Source of the DNA: a virus
IMG/VR virus record: IMGVR_UViG_3300045950_000091
Coordinates: 1 to 21,188 of that record
Reading direction: 5' to 3' (one strand)
Length of the DNA: 21,188 bases
Under the pieces are notes generated by a model that worked only from the letters and a program-made list of their open reading frames with translations, was not told the DNA's origin and did no database searches. Below are positions 11,870 through 20,042 of the stretch, piece by piece (the stretch's first letter is position 1; every line of letters begins with the position of its first letter). Position numbers and translations under genes: made by a program.

Positions 11870-12400
11870 ATGGCGACTATTCAGATTGCATCATTTGGTA
11901 GACTATTAACTGGGACGGTAGAACCCAGCCGGGAATATCTGGAGCTTAATGCCGGTACTAGCGCTTATCCTAATCCTCCCTATCCCAATGCGACAGCGGC
12001 CAGTTTACCGTTTCTACCGATGAAGATAGATACGGGAACTGGCCGACTGATCCCGATGACGGCGAACGAAAACGCCCGTTGTGTAGGTTTTACACGTAAT
12101 GGCTTGTCGTTTGCAACAACCGGCAACGCGCGGACTTGCCAAGTAACGCTAGCGCTTAAAGACTGCGTGTTTCAAGCGAATTTGAAAAGTGGACAAAGCA
12201 TTGCTCAAGTAGATCAACTAGTGGCTTACGGATTTGACATTGTGGACCCCGGTGCAGGAACACGAATGTTTGTAGTAGACAAGGCGCAGACGGGTGCGGC
12301 GGCAAGATTAATTATTGTTGACTTTATTGATCCCGTAGGTGAGGCGCAGGGACGTGTGGCTTTTGTCTTCTTGGATGCTAACTTAGCACTCAATCAGTAA
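11870..12400 (+). CDS. Putative capsid decoration protein
   Basis: This is a 176-aa, beta-rich protein starting MATIQIASFGRLLTG, with no signal peptide. Strands alternate with small polar turns (ARCVGFTRNGLSFATTGNAR, FDIVDPGAGTRMFVV, ARLIIVDFIDPVGEAQG). It lies 18 bases before the major capsid gene. In many phages this slot holds a small beta protein that coats the capsid lattice, often at equal copy number with the capsid protein. The assignment rests on position and predicted beta content and not on a recognised motif. A ribosome site (GAGGAC) lies about 8 bases upstream. Confidence 0.65.
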   Translation: MATIQIASFGRLLTGTVEPSREYLELNAGTSAYPNPPYPNATAASLPFLPMKIDTGTGRLIPMTANENARCVGFTRNGLSFATTGNARTCQVTLALKDCVFQANLKSGQSIAQVDQLVAYGFDIVDPGAGTRMFVVDKAQTGAAARLIIVDFIDPVGEAQGRVAFVFLDANLALNQ

Positions 12401-12418
12401 TCAACCTAGAGGTAGTAT

Positions 12419-13390
12419 ATGGCTACAATTACCAGAGCACAGTTTCCTAATCTTGTCATGGCGGCGAAATCCATCCGCAAGATATTTCTCGATGAGATGG
12501 GCGACCATCAGTATATCTTTGAGAAGTTCTACAATGTGGAAACTGCGGATGGCAGCTATACTACGGACTACAGTGCGGCGGGTTTTACCTTACCGGTGAA
12601 GAGAAACGACAATGATCCGGTGACGTATGATACTCCCCAAGCTGTCGGCGAGGTCCGTTACAACTACGCGGAGTTCGCCTTGGGCTTTCGTACCGCGAAG
12701 AACATGATTCGTGATGAGAAACATGGCTTCATTGCGAAGTTGTCAAAGAACCTTGCTAAGGTCATGAAGTACCGGGCCGAGGTAGAGGCGGCGGCAGTTT
12801 TTAATAACGCTTTTGCCGCCTTTGGTGCCGGACATTGGGGCACGGTGACGATTGGCTCTGGTTCTACTACGGTTCCACTCAGTTACATTGCGGCGGGGGT
12901 AACATTTGATGGGTTGTCGATATTCAACACGGCTCACGTGGTAAAACGCGGTACGACGTACAGCAACACCGGCGCGATTGATCTGGGGTATACTGGATTT
13001 GCGGCGATGAATACCTCTTTTCGCAAGACTCCGACGGAAGGTAATCTCATCATGCCCGGGGAGATTGCTTATTTGATTGTGCCAGTGGAGTTGGAACTAC
13101 GTGGAGAAGAGTTGTTAAACAGTAGCTATAAGCCGTTTACCGCGAATAATGAGGAAAACATTATAAAGAAACGCGGAATTGGATTGTGCCCGTGGCCGCA
13201 ATTAACCAGTGCCACACGTTGGTTTGGTTTGGGTCAGAAGGGTTATCACGCGTTTAACTGGTTCTGGCGACAAGGGATTGAGTTTGACCAAGAGACCGAG
13301 TTCCAGACAAAGAGTGTGTTGAGTGACGCTAATATGAGGTTGGCTTGTGGAGCCTCCGACTGGCGTTACAGTTACGGCGGAAATCCATAG
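12419..13390 (+). CDS. Major capsid protein (HK97-type fold expected)
   Basis: This 323-aa protein forms the icosahedral shell. Its N-terminal helix, AAKSIRKIFLDEMGDHQYIF, and VRYNYAEFALGFRTAKNMIR (83-102) match the usual order of Mu gpT-related and podophage capsid proteins. The segment DGLSIFNTAHVVKRG (about 162-176) corresponds to the family's 'D-G-x-x-[LI]-F-x-x-x-H' motif. YLIVPVELELRGEELLNS follows in the P-domain. TRWFGLGQKGYHAFNWFW and the ending GASDWRYSYGG fit the last strands. The first 12 residues (MATITRAQFPNL) recur at the start of the small protein encoded at 7371. GAGGTAG about 6 bases upstream gives a strong start. Confidence 0.88.
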   Translation: MATITRAQFPNLVMAAKSIRKIFLDEMGDHQYIFEKFYNVETADGSYTTDYSAAGFTLPVKRNDNDPVTYDTPQAVGEVRYNYAEFALGFRTAKNMIRDEKHGFIAKLSKNLAKVMKYRAEVEAAAVFNNAFAAFGAGHWGTVTIGSGSTTVPLSYIAAGVTFDGLSIFNTAHVVKRGTTYSNTGAIDLGYTGFAAMNTSFRKTPTEGNLIMPGEIAYLIVPVELELRGEELLNSSYKPFTANNEENIIKKRGIGLCPWPQLTSATRWFGLGQKGYHAFNWFWRQGIEFDQETEFQTKSVLSDANMRLACGASDWRYSYGGNP

Positions 13391-13399
13391 GGTCTAATT

Positions 13400-13891
13400 A
13401 TGGTTACAATTTATCACGGTGGCGTATCTGGCGGTTTGTTCTTTTTCCCTTTTGCCCTTGTTACTGTGACCACTGCACCGCAGGCTGAAACTGTGGTACT
13501 AAATATGCCACGGTTATCCGTGCCTGCGCGTTGTCGATTTTTAGCAGCAATGGCGAATCATACAGCACAGAGTGGAACACCACAATATTCTGTGGTGGAT
13601 GGAGTCGGTGCACCATCGGCTACTAACCGTGTTATTCCTTTAGTCAATGTACCGACCACATCAGATACACCTGGAATAACGTATGCCACGCCAGATACAG
13701 CGGGGAACTTAGAAGAAGAGCAGTTTGATATTCGTATTGATGGTGTTTTGGTTAAACCGTCGTTTATCTTATCCACTGATTTGCTGTCTTTACGAGTGGT
13801 GTTAGATGCTGGTGAATCAGTGACTAACTTCCAAGTTACTCTAGTTGGTTTCGTTGACTTGGCAGAAAAAGACGCCGCGCCGGTTGGATAG
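13400..13891 (+). CDS. Hypothetical virion protein, beta-rich (163 aa)
   Basis: This protein starts MVTIYHGGVSGGLFFFPFAL and has a beta-sandwich-like pattern (QAETVVLNMPRLSVPARCRF, QFDIRIDGVLVKP, LRVVLDAGESVTNFQVTLVG). The early hydrophobic run GGLFFFPFALVTV could be mistaken for a membrane helix, but it contains Pro and begins without a basic n-region, so a buried strand is more likely. It immediately follows the capsid gene with a nine-base gap. The setting suggests a head surface or connector protein. I do not recognise the family. Start chosen because only 'ggtctaatt' separates it from the capsid stop. Confidence 0.65.
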   Translation: MVTIYHGGVSGGLFFFPFALVTVTTAPQAETVVLNMPRLSVPARCRFLAAMANHTAQSGTPQYSVVDGVGAPSATNRVIPLVNVPTTSDTPGITYATPDTAGNLEEEQFDIRIDGVLVKPSFILSTDLLSLRVVLDAGESVTNFQVTLVGFVDLAEKDAAPVG

Positions 13892-13896
13892 GACCT

Positions 13897-14274
13897 ATGC
13901 GAGCACAGTACGCTACACGGGCCGGTATCTATGAGCGGCAAGTTATTACCAACCAAACTGGCGTATCGACGGCGACACCGACCGATGCGACTTACGCGCC
14001 GTGGATATTCGTGGGTGATTTGGAATCCATCAATATTCACGTCCGGGGGATTACATCGGGTGACGTCGTGAGAGTGTTCGGGCATGGATTGCCGGGAGCA
14101 AATAAGCCCTCGGATGCGTTGCCATCACAGGGGGCCCAACTTGGCGGCGATATAACGGTAGATGAGCAGATGGTAAGCATTGTCGATCCCGCGGTGAAGT
14201 GGTTACGAGTAGTGAAAACGGCAGCGGTGGGGGGTGGCTCAACAAATGCCTACGTGGTTGGGCAAATAAGATGA
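13897..14274 (+). CDS. Hypothetical virion protein, beta-rich (125 aa)
   Basis: This is a short protein of alternating strands (GIYERQVITNQTGVS, PWIFVGDLESINIHVRGITS, SGDVVRVFGHG, WLRVVKTAAVGGGSTNAYVV). The 'D-[LI]-E-x-[IL]-x-[IV]-x-x-R-G-I' stretch followed by 'V-x-V-x-G' looks like the small beta-sandwich proteins that occur in podophage head-to-tail modules as decoration or spike components. There are no cysteines and no signal peptide. AGGACCT directly before the ATG is a usable ribosome site. It is six bases after the preceding stop and four before the next gene, so it lies well inside the operon. Function unknown. Confidence 0.62.
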   Translation: MRAQYATRAGIYERQVITNQTGVSTATPTDATYAPWIFVGDLESINIHVRGITSGDVVRVFGHGLPGANKPSDALPSQGAQLGGDITVDEQMVSIVDPAVKWLRVVKTAAVGGGSTNAYVVGQIR

Positions 14275-14278
14275 CGTC

Positions 14279-15277
14279 ATGGCTCAACGGACCTATGCAA
14301 AGTTCCTGATTCTGTTCTTCATTTCTCTCCTCCTTACCCTGGTAGTATCCTCCCAAACTCAGTGGTTGGGCGACCTGCAAATCACAGGTCGCCTTAGCAA
14401 CGGCACGTGGACCGGTGCACGGCCCACCCGTCGTTTTCTGGTCGCGGAGACGGATGCCGCGAACAGTCCAACCTTAACCAGAGGGGCCTCGGCAGTGGAT
14501 ACTACTATAGGTGCTGGCTTTCGTGGGGCGTATGACGCCTTGCTGGTAACGATGGATAGCTCGGCTCCTCCCGATAACGGTCAAGGCGCTGATAATGAAG
14601 GTGGCCTATACATCGGGAGTGCGATTGCGCGGGATGGTATGTCGATATTCGGCATGCACTTCGATGTACGGACAACGGGGACACGGGAAGGCAATATTTA
14701 TGGGTTTGAGGTTGATCTTTCCCGTAAGGCGACGGCGACCGCAGGAAAGGAAATGTTTGGCATCGTGGTGGCTAACGCGCCGGTTGCAGAAGACCCCGGA
14801 ACAGCCCGCAAACCGGATTATGGTTTGTCGATTGGCGCTAATACGTTTTCACCGGGCGCGCCTAATTTTGTCCAAGCGGTGCGGTTGGCGGACTATGACA
14901 ATGGAATCTTACTGGTTTCTGATAATCCCGGTATTCAACTGCGGGCGAGTACGGCGGTTACAACCAATCCTAATAATATTCTTCTGAATGTACGGAACTC
15001 GGCAGATACCGCCAACCATTTAGAGATCGCCAAGCAAGGCTGGATTCTTGTTGGCACGAAAAAGATCGGGGAGACGATCAGTACGCCGAGTACGAGTAAA
15101 GTAGTCACATTTGCCAGCGCCGGGTTGGAAAACCAAGCTAATAATAGTTATATGATTTATTGCACGCCGTCATGGGTAAGTGGCTGCGCGGTTACGGCGA
15201 AAACCACCTCACAATTCCAACTAAATTATACCGACCCCGGCTCCGCGCAGACTATTGACTGGATTTTATTCCGTTAG
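14279..15277 (+). CDS. Fibre-like protein with an N-terminal signal peptide
   Basis: This is a 332-aa protein. Residues 1-26 have the three parts of a Sec signal: basic n-region (MAQRTYAK), hydrophobic core (FLILFFISLLLTLVV) and a small-residue end (SSQTQ) where cleavage is plausible. The rest is beta-rich with Gly, Ser and Thr repeats (LQITGRLSNGTW, DYDNGILLVSDNPGIQLR) and ends NYTDPGSAQTIDWILF, a C-terminal beta domain like those of tail fibres. An export signal is unexpected for a virion protein assembled in the cytoplasm. It may be a membrane-anchored or exported host-surface protein, or the N-terminus may insert into the membrane at infection. The ribosome site is weak. Confidence 0.7.
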   Translation: MAQRTYAKFLILFFISLLLTLVVSSQTQWLGDLQITGRLSNGTWTGARPTRRFLVAETDAANSPTLTRGASAVDTTIGAGFRGAYDALLVTMDSSAPPDNGQGADNEGGLYIGSAIARDGMSIFGMHFDVRTTGTREGNIYGFEVDLSRKATATAGKEMFGIVVANAPVAEDPGTARKPDYGLSIGANTFSPGAPNFVQAVRLADYDNGILLVSDNPGIQLRASTAVTTNPNNILLNVRNSADTANHLEIAKQGWILVGTKKIGETISTPSTSKVVTFASAGLENQANNSYMIYCTPSWVSGCAVTAKTTSQFQLNYTDPGSAQTIDWILFR

Positions 15278-15301
15278 TCGCCTTCCTATTTCTGGCATTT
15301 T

Positions 15302-16201
15302 ATGACCTTTGCGGAATTTAAAGCATGGATAAAGCTCTGTACGGGCAACCGTAGTGATGTCAATACGGAGATTATTCAAGCCCTTAACCTAGCGATGATT
15401 GATCTGTCGGGTATACTGAAATTAGTAGACGAAAAGGGCAACAGCAAAAATGTAGTGTTGGATTTGCCGGAACTGGATATTCGCCGCGTGAGCACTATAG
15501 AGACCGTTGTCTTGGATACCGTTGGAACCGTAGCCGTGACGCAGAACAGCACGACGGTAACGGGGACCGGTACGCTGTGGTCGGGGCGCATACGCCAATA
15601 CGACATATTTACGACGGATAGTGGAGTGACGAACTATACCGTACAAGCGGTCTCCGGTGATACCGGCATAACGCTAGCGACGGCTTATACCGGAGCAACG
15701 GCGAGTGGGATAGGTTATCGCTTGAGTGGTTTTTCCGACCTACTGAGTCTACCGGCGGATACGGTTTTTATCAAGTCATTGTTCATCAGGGATAAAAACA
15801 AACGCTTGATCCGCAGCAGCGGACACTGGATCGATGATCAGGGCTTTGCGGCGCGGGGCGAGCCATCGCATTATGTCCGTATCGGCACTAATCTTTTGTT
15901 GTTCCCGGCACCCAGCCAAGCCTTTAATATGCGGTTGTTTATGCGGCGTTTTCCGCCGTTGTTTACTAGCTCTAGTCTAGCTGACAGCACGACTTTAATA
16001 GGGCTGAGTTGGCATGAAGTCCTCGCGGATATGGCGGCCTATAAACTATTGGGGTTGTTGAAGTACTATGATGAGGCCGAGCAGATATACCGTGGTAGGG
16101 TTTATCCGGCGATCATTCGCAAGATCGGTGTTGTCGATGCCGAAAGCACCTATGAGCCCGCTCAGGGCATTATGCCGCACGAGGACTGGATAACGCCGTG
16201 A
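15302..16201 (+). CDS. Head-to-tail adaptor-like protein with inserted beta domain
   Basis: This is a 299-aa protein. The N-terminal 50 residues are helical (EFKAWIKLCTGN, IIQALNLAMIDLSGIL) and the C-terminal 80 are helical too (WHEVLADMAAYKLLGLLKYY, DEAEQIYRGRVYPAIIRKIG). This is the layout of adaptors that bind under the portal of podophages. Residues 75-144 form an inserted beta domain (GTVAVTQNSTTVTGTGTLW to YRLSGF). Related segments occur twice in the 713-aa tail protein. In the family, such adaptors join the portal to the tail nozzle. The gap before it is only 24 bases and no promoter was seen there. It overlaps the next gene by four bases. Confidence 0.68.
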   Translation: MTFAEFKAWIKLCTGNRSDVNTEIIQALNLAMIDLSGILKLVDEKGNSKNVVLDLPELDIRRVSTIETVVLDTVGTVAVTQNSTTVTGTGTLWSGRIRQYDIFTTDSGVTNYTVQAVSGDTGITLATAYTGATASGIGYRLSGFSDLLSLPADTVFIKSLFIRDKNKRLIRSSGHWIDDQGFAARGEPSHYVRIGTNLLLFPAPSQAFNMRLFMRRFPPLFTSSSLADSTTLIGLSWHEVLADMAAYKLLGLLKYYDEAEQIYRGRVYPAIIRKIGVVDAESTYEPAQGIMPHEDWITP

Positions 16202-16623
16202 AGAAAACCGTTATCAAAGTTAGTCCGTTGGTGGCGGCGTCCGGGATAGTGGTCTTTAATCTTGGTGTCGAGAGTCCTTATGCGTTGCTCACTAAGATAG
16301 TGGTTAGCACATTAAATACGGCGGTGTTGAAGTTTGACTGTAGGATATTGAAAGATTACAACGACAACGCGTCCTCGGTACATACTTTCTCCGGGACCCT
16401 AGCTACGGAAACCTCTACTATTGCTTATAGCAACAATGTGCCTTATAAGCTCTATGAGAATCTTTATATTCAACCTCTGATCGCGATTTATCTGAAGAAC
16501 ACGACGGCGTTGAATAACGGCCAGTGGTCGGTGAGTTTGGATTATGAGCCTTTATTTGCTGATCCACACACCGCTGTATTTACCGCTAGTAGTAAAGTGA
16601 TTAACCAGTGGACGGATGAATAG
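16198..16623 (+). CDS. Hypothetical virion protein (141 aa)
   Basis: The gene starts with GTG inside the adaptor stop (GTGA overlap), so coupled translation is likely. The protein begins MKKTVIKVSPLVAASGIVVF and has beta strands throughout (LLTKIVVSTLNTAVLKFDCR, NLYIQPLIAIYLKN, GQWSVSLDYEPLF), with no helical domain. A single small beta domain next to an adaptor suggests a tail ring, a tail-completion component or a small fibre base. I do not recognise a family. It has no signal peptide or membrane segment; the first 20 residues are only moderately hydrophobic. Confidence 0.62.
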   Translation: MKKTVIKVSPLVAASGIVVFNLGVESPYALLTKIVVSTLNTAVLKFDCRILKDYNDNASSVHTFSGTLATETSTIAYSNNVPYKLYENLYIQPLIAIYLKNTTALNNGQWSVSLDYEPLFADPHTAVFTASSKVINQWTDE

Positions 16624-16626
16624 CTT

Positions 16627-17322
16627 ATGCCAGCTACGCGTGCATGGGATGATACACAACCCCCCGGTACACAAGGTCTGAGTCTGGGTGACGACCGCAT
16701 TCGGGATGGGCGTGAGGACACCCGTGAGCGGATGGAATTAGAGCACTTCTGGAAGGTTAATACTACCGCGGACGGCCGGCATAAAAAAGGCTCTGCCCGT
16801 ATTGACTCCGGGAGCGATGGCAGTCGTCTTGATGTGGTTATTGACACCTCGGCGCAACACGTAGACCGTGGGCGGTTGTGGTATACGACGGATAGCAAGC
16901 GACTATGGTACATTGACGACGCCGACACGTGGATTGACCTCGGCTTCCGCACCGGCAAGCGGGTTCTGCTTTTTGTTATTCGTAACGCCTTAGTAGTCGG
17001 CAGTAGTAAGGTTCATCTCTATGCGCCGTCCGGCGGGACGTGGGTGCAGATTCGTGGCGCGGTGGATGTAGCACCCGCGGGAGCAGATATTAAGATCAAT
17101 GTTCTACACGGACCTACGGTAGGCGGCGAGGGTACGATATTTGGCGGTTCGCGTCGGTTGGTAATAACGGCTGGCACCAAAACCGGGAGTATTACGGTGG
17201 ACTCCGCACAAGGCGATAATCCCACGGTTACGGCTGATAACTTTGTGACGGTGGCTGTGGATCAAGTGGGGAGTACGACGGCGGGGGCCGAGCTCGTTGT
17301 GCAATGCGAATACAATGACTGA
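16627..17322 (+). CDS. Phage fibre protein with N-terminal virion-binding motif
   Basis: This is a 231-aa protein. Residues 6-38 carry the pattern 'W-D-D-T-x-P-x-G-T-Q-x-x-S-x-G-D-D-R-I-R' followed by 'R-E-D-x-R-E-R-M-E-x-E-H'. I know this from the start of many head- or tail-fibre proteins that dock on the particle. RGRLWYTTDSKRLWYIDD (about 80-97) is the short Trp/Tyr repeat that follows in these proteins. The C-terminal half (KVHLYAPSGGTWVQIRGAVD onward) is a beta-sandwich likely to bind a surface ligand. It is three bases after the previous gene and two bases before the next, with GGATGA as ribosome site. Receptor binding is inference. Confidence 0.75.
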   Translation: MPATRAWDDTQPPGTQGLSLGDDRIRDGREDTRERMELEHFWKVNTTADGRHKKGSARIDSGSDGSRLDVVIDTSAQHVDRGRLWYTTDSKRLWYIDDADTWIDLGFRTGKRVLLFVIRNALVVGSSKVHLYAPSGGTWVQIRGAVDVAPAGADIKINVLHGPTVGGEGTIFGGSRRLVITAGTKTGSITVDSAQGDNPTVTADNFVTVAVDQVGSTTAGAELVVQCEYND

Positions 17323-17324
17323 TT

Positions 17325-17903
17325 ATGCCAACAGCTTACCAGCTTTATTTACAGAACACCGTCAGCGATGTAGCGGCTCACAAGAAAATGATGGAGTCGG
17401 CGCAAGCCGCCGCGTGCTTTACTACCGACATTCCATCGCAAACGGGTCAACAGTATGAACTAGGTCGATTCATCACGGAGCCAACGTTTCCCAATGGCTT
17501 GTTACTACGCAGTGTTACGTTTACGGTATTTTGGGTTTGTGACGGTCCCACGGGGTATCCGTGTCGATTGCTGGTGGGGTTAAACAGGTATTCGCCGGAT
17601 ACGCAGGTATTTGAACAAATTGTTATTGCCGATTTAGGATCGCAAATTGTACCGCTTAATGTGCTTCTATGTGCGGCTCCGGTTCCGTCAGGTCTCGGAC
17701 CCCTCAACGTCGTATCCGGTTTGGCTACTACATTTCGGGTGGTAACGGCCGCATTGCCGGCGCAGCGGTTTCAGCTGAACCTACAAGTAAGGGATGAACG
17801 CGCCGCGCCTAGTAGCCACAGTAAGATAGCGTTGTTTGTAGGCAATCAAACCAGACTAACGGCTACGTTCGATGACCCCGAAACTTATTTAGCGTTTATT
17901 TGA
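17325..17903 (+). CDS. Hypothetical virion protein (192 aa)
   Basis: This protein begins MPTAYQLYLQNTVSDVAAHK, a helical start, then turns beta-rich (LLLRSVTFTVFWVCDGPTGY, FEQIVIADLGSQIVPLNVLL, RFQLNLQVRDERAAPSSHSK). The short N-terminal helix followed by a beta sandwich is the usual layout of small tail or fibre components, but no named family was recognised. It has three cysteines, which is more than its neighbours; they might help stabilise the domain after release. The start lies two bases after the fibre stop and has almost no ribosome site, so coupled translation is likely. Confidence 0.62.
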   Translation: MPTAYQLYLQNTVSDVAAHKKMMESAQAAACFTTDIPSQTGQQYELGRFITEPTFPNGLLLRSVTFTVFWVCDGPTGYPCRLLVGLNRYSPDTQVFEQIVIADLGSQIVPLNVLLCAAPVPSGLGPLNVVSGLATTFRVVTAALPAQRFQLNLQVRDERAAPSSHSKIALFVGNQTRLTATFDDPETYLAFI

Positions 17904-17905
17904 TT

Positions 17906-20041
17906 ATGCCTGTATACGTAATGCCGATTGACCGCATTATTCCCTATCTCGGTCGCAACTTGTTTCTACCCGCTAATGCTCTGGGGCCGGAATACTGCCA
18001 GGAAGCGCTGAATGTTACCTTGAAAGACGGCACTATTCGCAAACGCGACGGCACCACCAAGCTCGCACCCGATGAAGTATATCCCGTCCTGGGCCTGTTT
18101 GACTTCCAGTTTTCTAATGATTTAAGCCGTAACCTCTGCAAGATGACAAACCTTGACTTCAAGGTTTATGACGCCGGGGCGGATGCTTGGGTGAAGCGGA
18201 CACCGAGAACGACGGAAGGTAATGTCAACGTTCTGACTCCCAATATTGTTGATAAGAACACAGGAACCGCATGGACGGCTAGTGACGTAAGGGTAGGGGA
18301 TCGTTTCTTTACTACCAGCGGCACGGGATCAGGGACAGAATACCGTGTGGCTTCCGTAACTATTGGCGGCGGCGCGCAAAATCTTGGCCGGATAACTATT
18401 GAACCCAACTGGAACGGCGCTTTTCCTACGAACCCGGTTACTTATCAAATAGATCAGCTGTTTAATGGTGGATTGGACGCCGGCCAGGGAATCAACCCGA
18501 CGCTCGGTGGCAATCTTCACCAGCTCTATAGTGCTACGGTGTTTTCGGACACGTTAGCCGTTGGCTCTTACCAGGACTTTCTCATATTCTCTAATGGTGC
18601 CGATGGTTTATTTAGCTGGCAAGCCGCCCCAACGCTGCAACCCGCGGCGGTGAAGATAAGCAGTGCTAATGCGTTCCCATCTCGTTACGTAGAGGCGTTC
18701 GCGGGAAGAGTATTCTCGGCCTTTACCTTGGAAGGCGGCATCAGCATCCCGCAACGGTTGCGGCATTCGGTGTTTAACAACCACAGGGACTGGACGTCAA
18801 CCGGTAGTGGCTTCCGTGATCTGGCCGATACGCCGGATGAAATTGCCAATATAAAAACGCTCAGTACCGTATTGGCGATTTACAAACGGACCTCGATCTA
18901 TCACGGCATTGCGACAGGACTCGTACTCGATCCCCTGCGTGAGCAGCTACGTGTAGAAAACAAGGGATTGTTGGCACCGTTCAGTTTGGCCTCATTTGGC
19001 GATTTCCATATGCTGATGTCGCAGGACGGCATCTATCGTCACAGTCCAGGCGAGTTCAGGCGGTTTGAAGCCGCCGTAGATGCCTACAAAGAAATACGGG
19101 CTAGAATCAATTATAACCGCTTAAATAAAGTCTTCGGCTTTGCCAATACCTTTGAAAACGAATACTGGCTAGCGATTCCAGTAGGAACCAGTGACAACAA
19201 CAACGTCGTTTATGTGTTTTCATTGCGCGAGGGCAAAAACTTCTTTGTAAACTCCAGCCACGCCATCAACTACGCAACCATGTTCAGAGGCGGCACCATC
19301 CGCACGTGGTCGGGTTATACAACGGGAACTGTAACCGTGACGAATGGATCAACTACCGTTACCGGTGCAGGTACTTCGTGGACAACGGCAATGGTAGGTC
19401 GGAAGTTTCACGTAGAATCCGGGCAGACCGGGGTCAGTGGCGGCGGTGTTGAATACACCATTGCTAGTGTGGCGAGTGCCACTAGCTTAACGCTAACCGC
19501 GGCGTGGACCGGTAGCACTTCTGCCGGAGTCAGCTACGGCATTAGTGATTACGGCACTTGGGACCAGCAAAGCGGGACTTGGGATGAACAAGAACCTGTA
19601 GGAGCACCGATTGCCGTTTTCGGCACACAAACCGGTTTAGTGACGAAAGTTGATCCGTTGTCGCTAAGTGACCGCGGCAGTAATATCGAGGTTAGAGTTA
19701 CCTTGCGCGCGGACCAATTAGCGGAAGTCGTCAAACGCTCACTACGGGACAAGCTGAAAACCGTAACACGGTTAATTGTAACGGTGAAATTTGGCAGTCC
19801 GTTTACCTTAGAAGTCTGGGCGTCCACCTCGCAGGGTGTGGACTGGCAACTACGCAGCATCAACACCATAACCGAACCTCCGGCGGGGACCGTAGCCGGA
19901 GCGTTTATGGATGTCTACGTGGACTTTGTTTTAACCGGCAGGGACATAACGCTACGCTTTCTCAATACCTCCAGCAACGAGCAGTTTGAGATAGTGTCAT
20001 ATCGTATAGAAGCCATCGAAGCCGGGAAAGCGGCGGCCTGA
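17906..20041 (+). CDS. Large tail protein (nozzle/stabilisation type)
   Basis: This is about 711 aa from ATG 17906; an upstream TTG at 17900 would add two residues and is less likely. The start, IIPYLGRNLFLPANALGPEY then CQEALNVTLKDGTIRKRDGT, matches the opening of podophage tail nozzle/stabilisation proteins ('l-P-x-x-l-x-x-x-x-x-x-A-x-N-v-x-x-x-d-G-x-x-r-x-R-x-G'). VLGLFDFQF, FKVYD and AWVKRTP fit the first blades of their beta-propeller. Two beta segments, residues about 107-187 and 474-552, resemble each other and the insert in the adaptor. Later pieces (LLMSQDGIYRHS, DNNNVVYVFSLREGKNFF) continue the propeller pattern. This protein would close the short tail. It overlaps no downstream gene; the gap is one base. 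Confidence 0.75.
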   Translation: MPVYVMPIDRIIPYLGRNLFLPANALGPEYCQEALNVTLKDGTIRKRDGTTKLAPDEVYPVLGLFDFQFSNDLSRNLCKMTNLDFKVYDAGADAWVKRTPRTTEGNVNVLTPNIVDKNTGTAWTASDVRVGDRFFTTSGTGSGTEYRVASVTIGGGAQNLGRITIEPNWNGAFPTNPVTYQIDQLFNGGLDAGQGINPTLGGNLHQLYSATVFSDTLAVGSYQDFLIFSNGADGLFSWQAAPTLQPAAVKISSANAFPSRYVEAFAGRVFSAFTLEGGISIPQRLRHSVFNNHRDWTSTGSGFRDLADTPDEIANIKTLSTVLAIYKRTSIYHGIATGLVLDPLREQLRVENKGLLAPFSLASFGDFHMLMSQDGIYRHSPGEFRRFEAAVDAYKEIRARINYNRLNKVFGFANTFENEYWLAIPVGTSDNNNVVYVFSLREGKNFFVNSSHAINYATMFRGGTIRTWSGYTTGTVTVTNGSTTVTGAGTSWTTAMVGRKFHVESGQTGVSGGGVEYTIASVASATSLTLTAAWTGSTSAGVSYGISDYGTWDQQSGTWDEQEPVGAPIAVFGTQTGLVTKVDPLSLSDRGSNIEVRVTLRADQLAEVVKRSLRDKLKTVTRLIVTVKFGSPFTLEVWASTSQGVDWQLRSINTITEPPAGTVAGAFMDVYVDFVLTGRDITLRFLNTSSNEQFEIVSYRIEAIEAGKAAA

Positions 20042-20042
20042 T

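Noticed and set aside
13400-13470. Signal peptide or membrane helix at the start of the 163-aa protein
   Set aside because: The hydrophobic run GGLFFFPFALVTV has a proline, no basic residues before it and no cleavage-like end, so a buried beta strand is more likely.
13558-14085. 175-codon open frame on the minus strand
   Set aside because: It spans two rightward virion genes with normal starts and spacing; no motif was seen in the antisense product.
17900-17905. TTG start for the large tail protein
   Set aside because: The ATG two codons later fits the phage family better; the TTG only overlaps the previous stop by chance.
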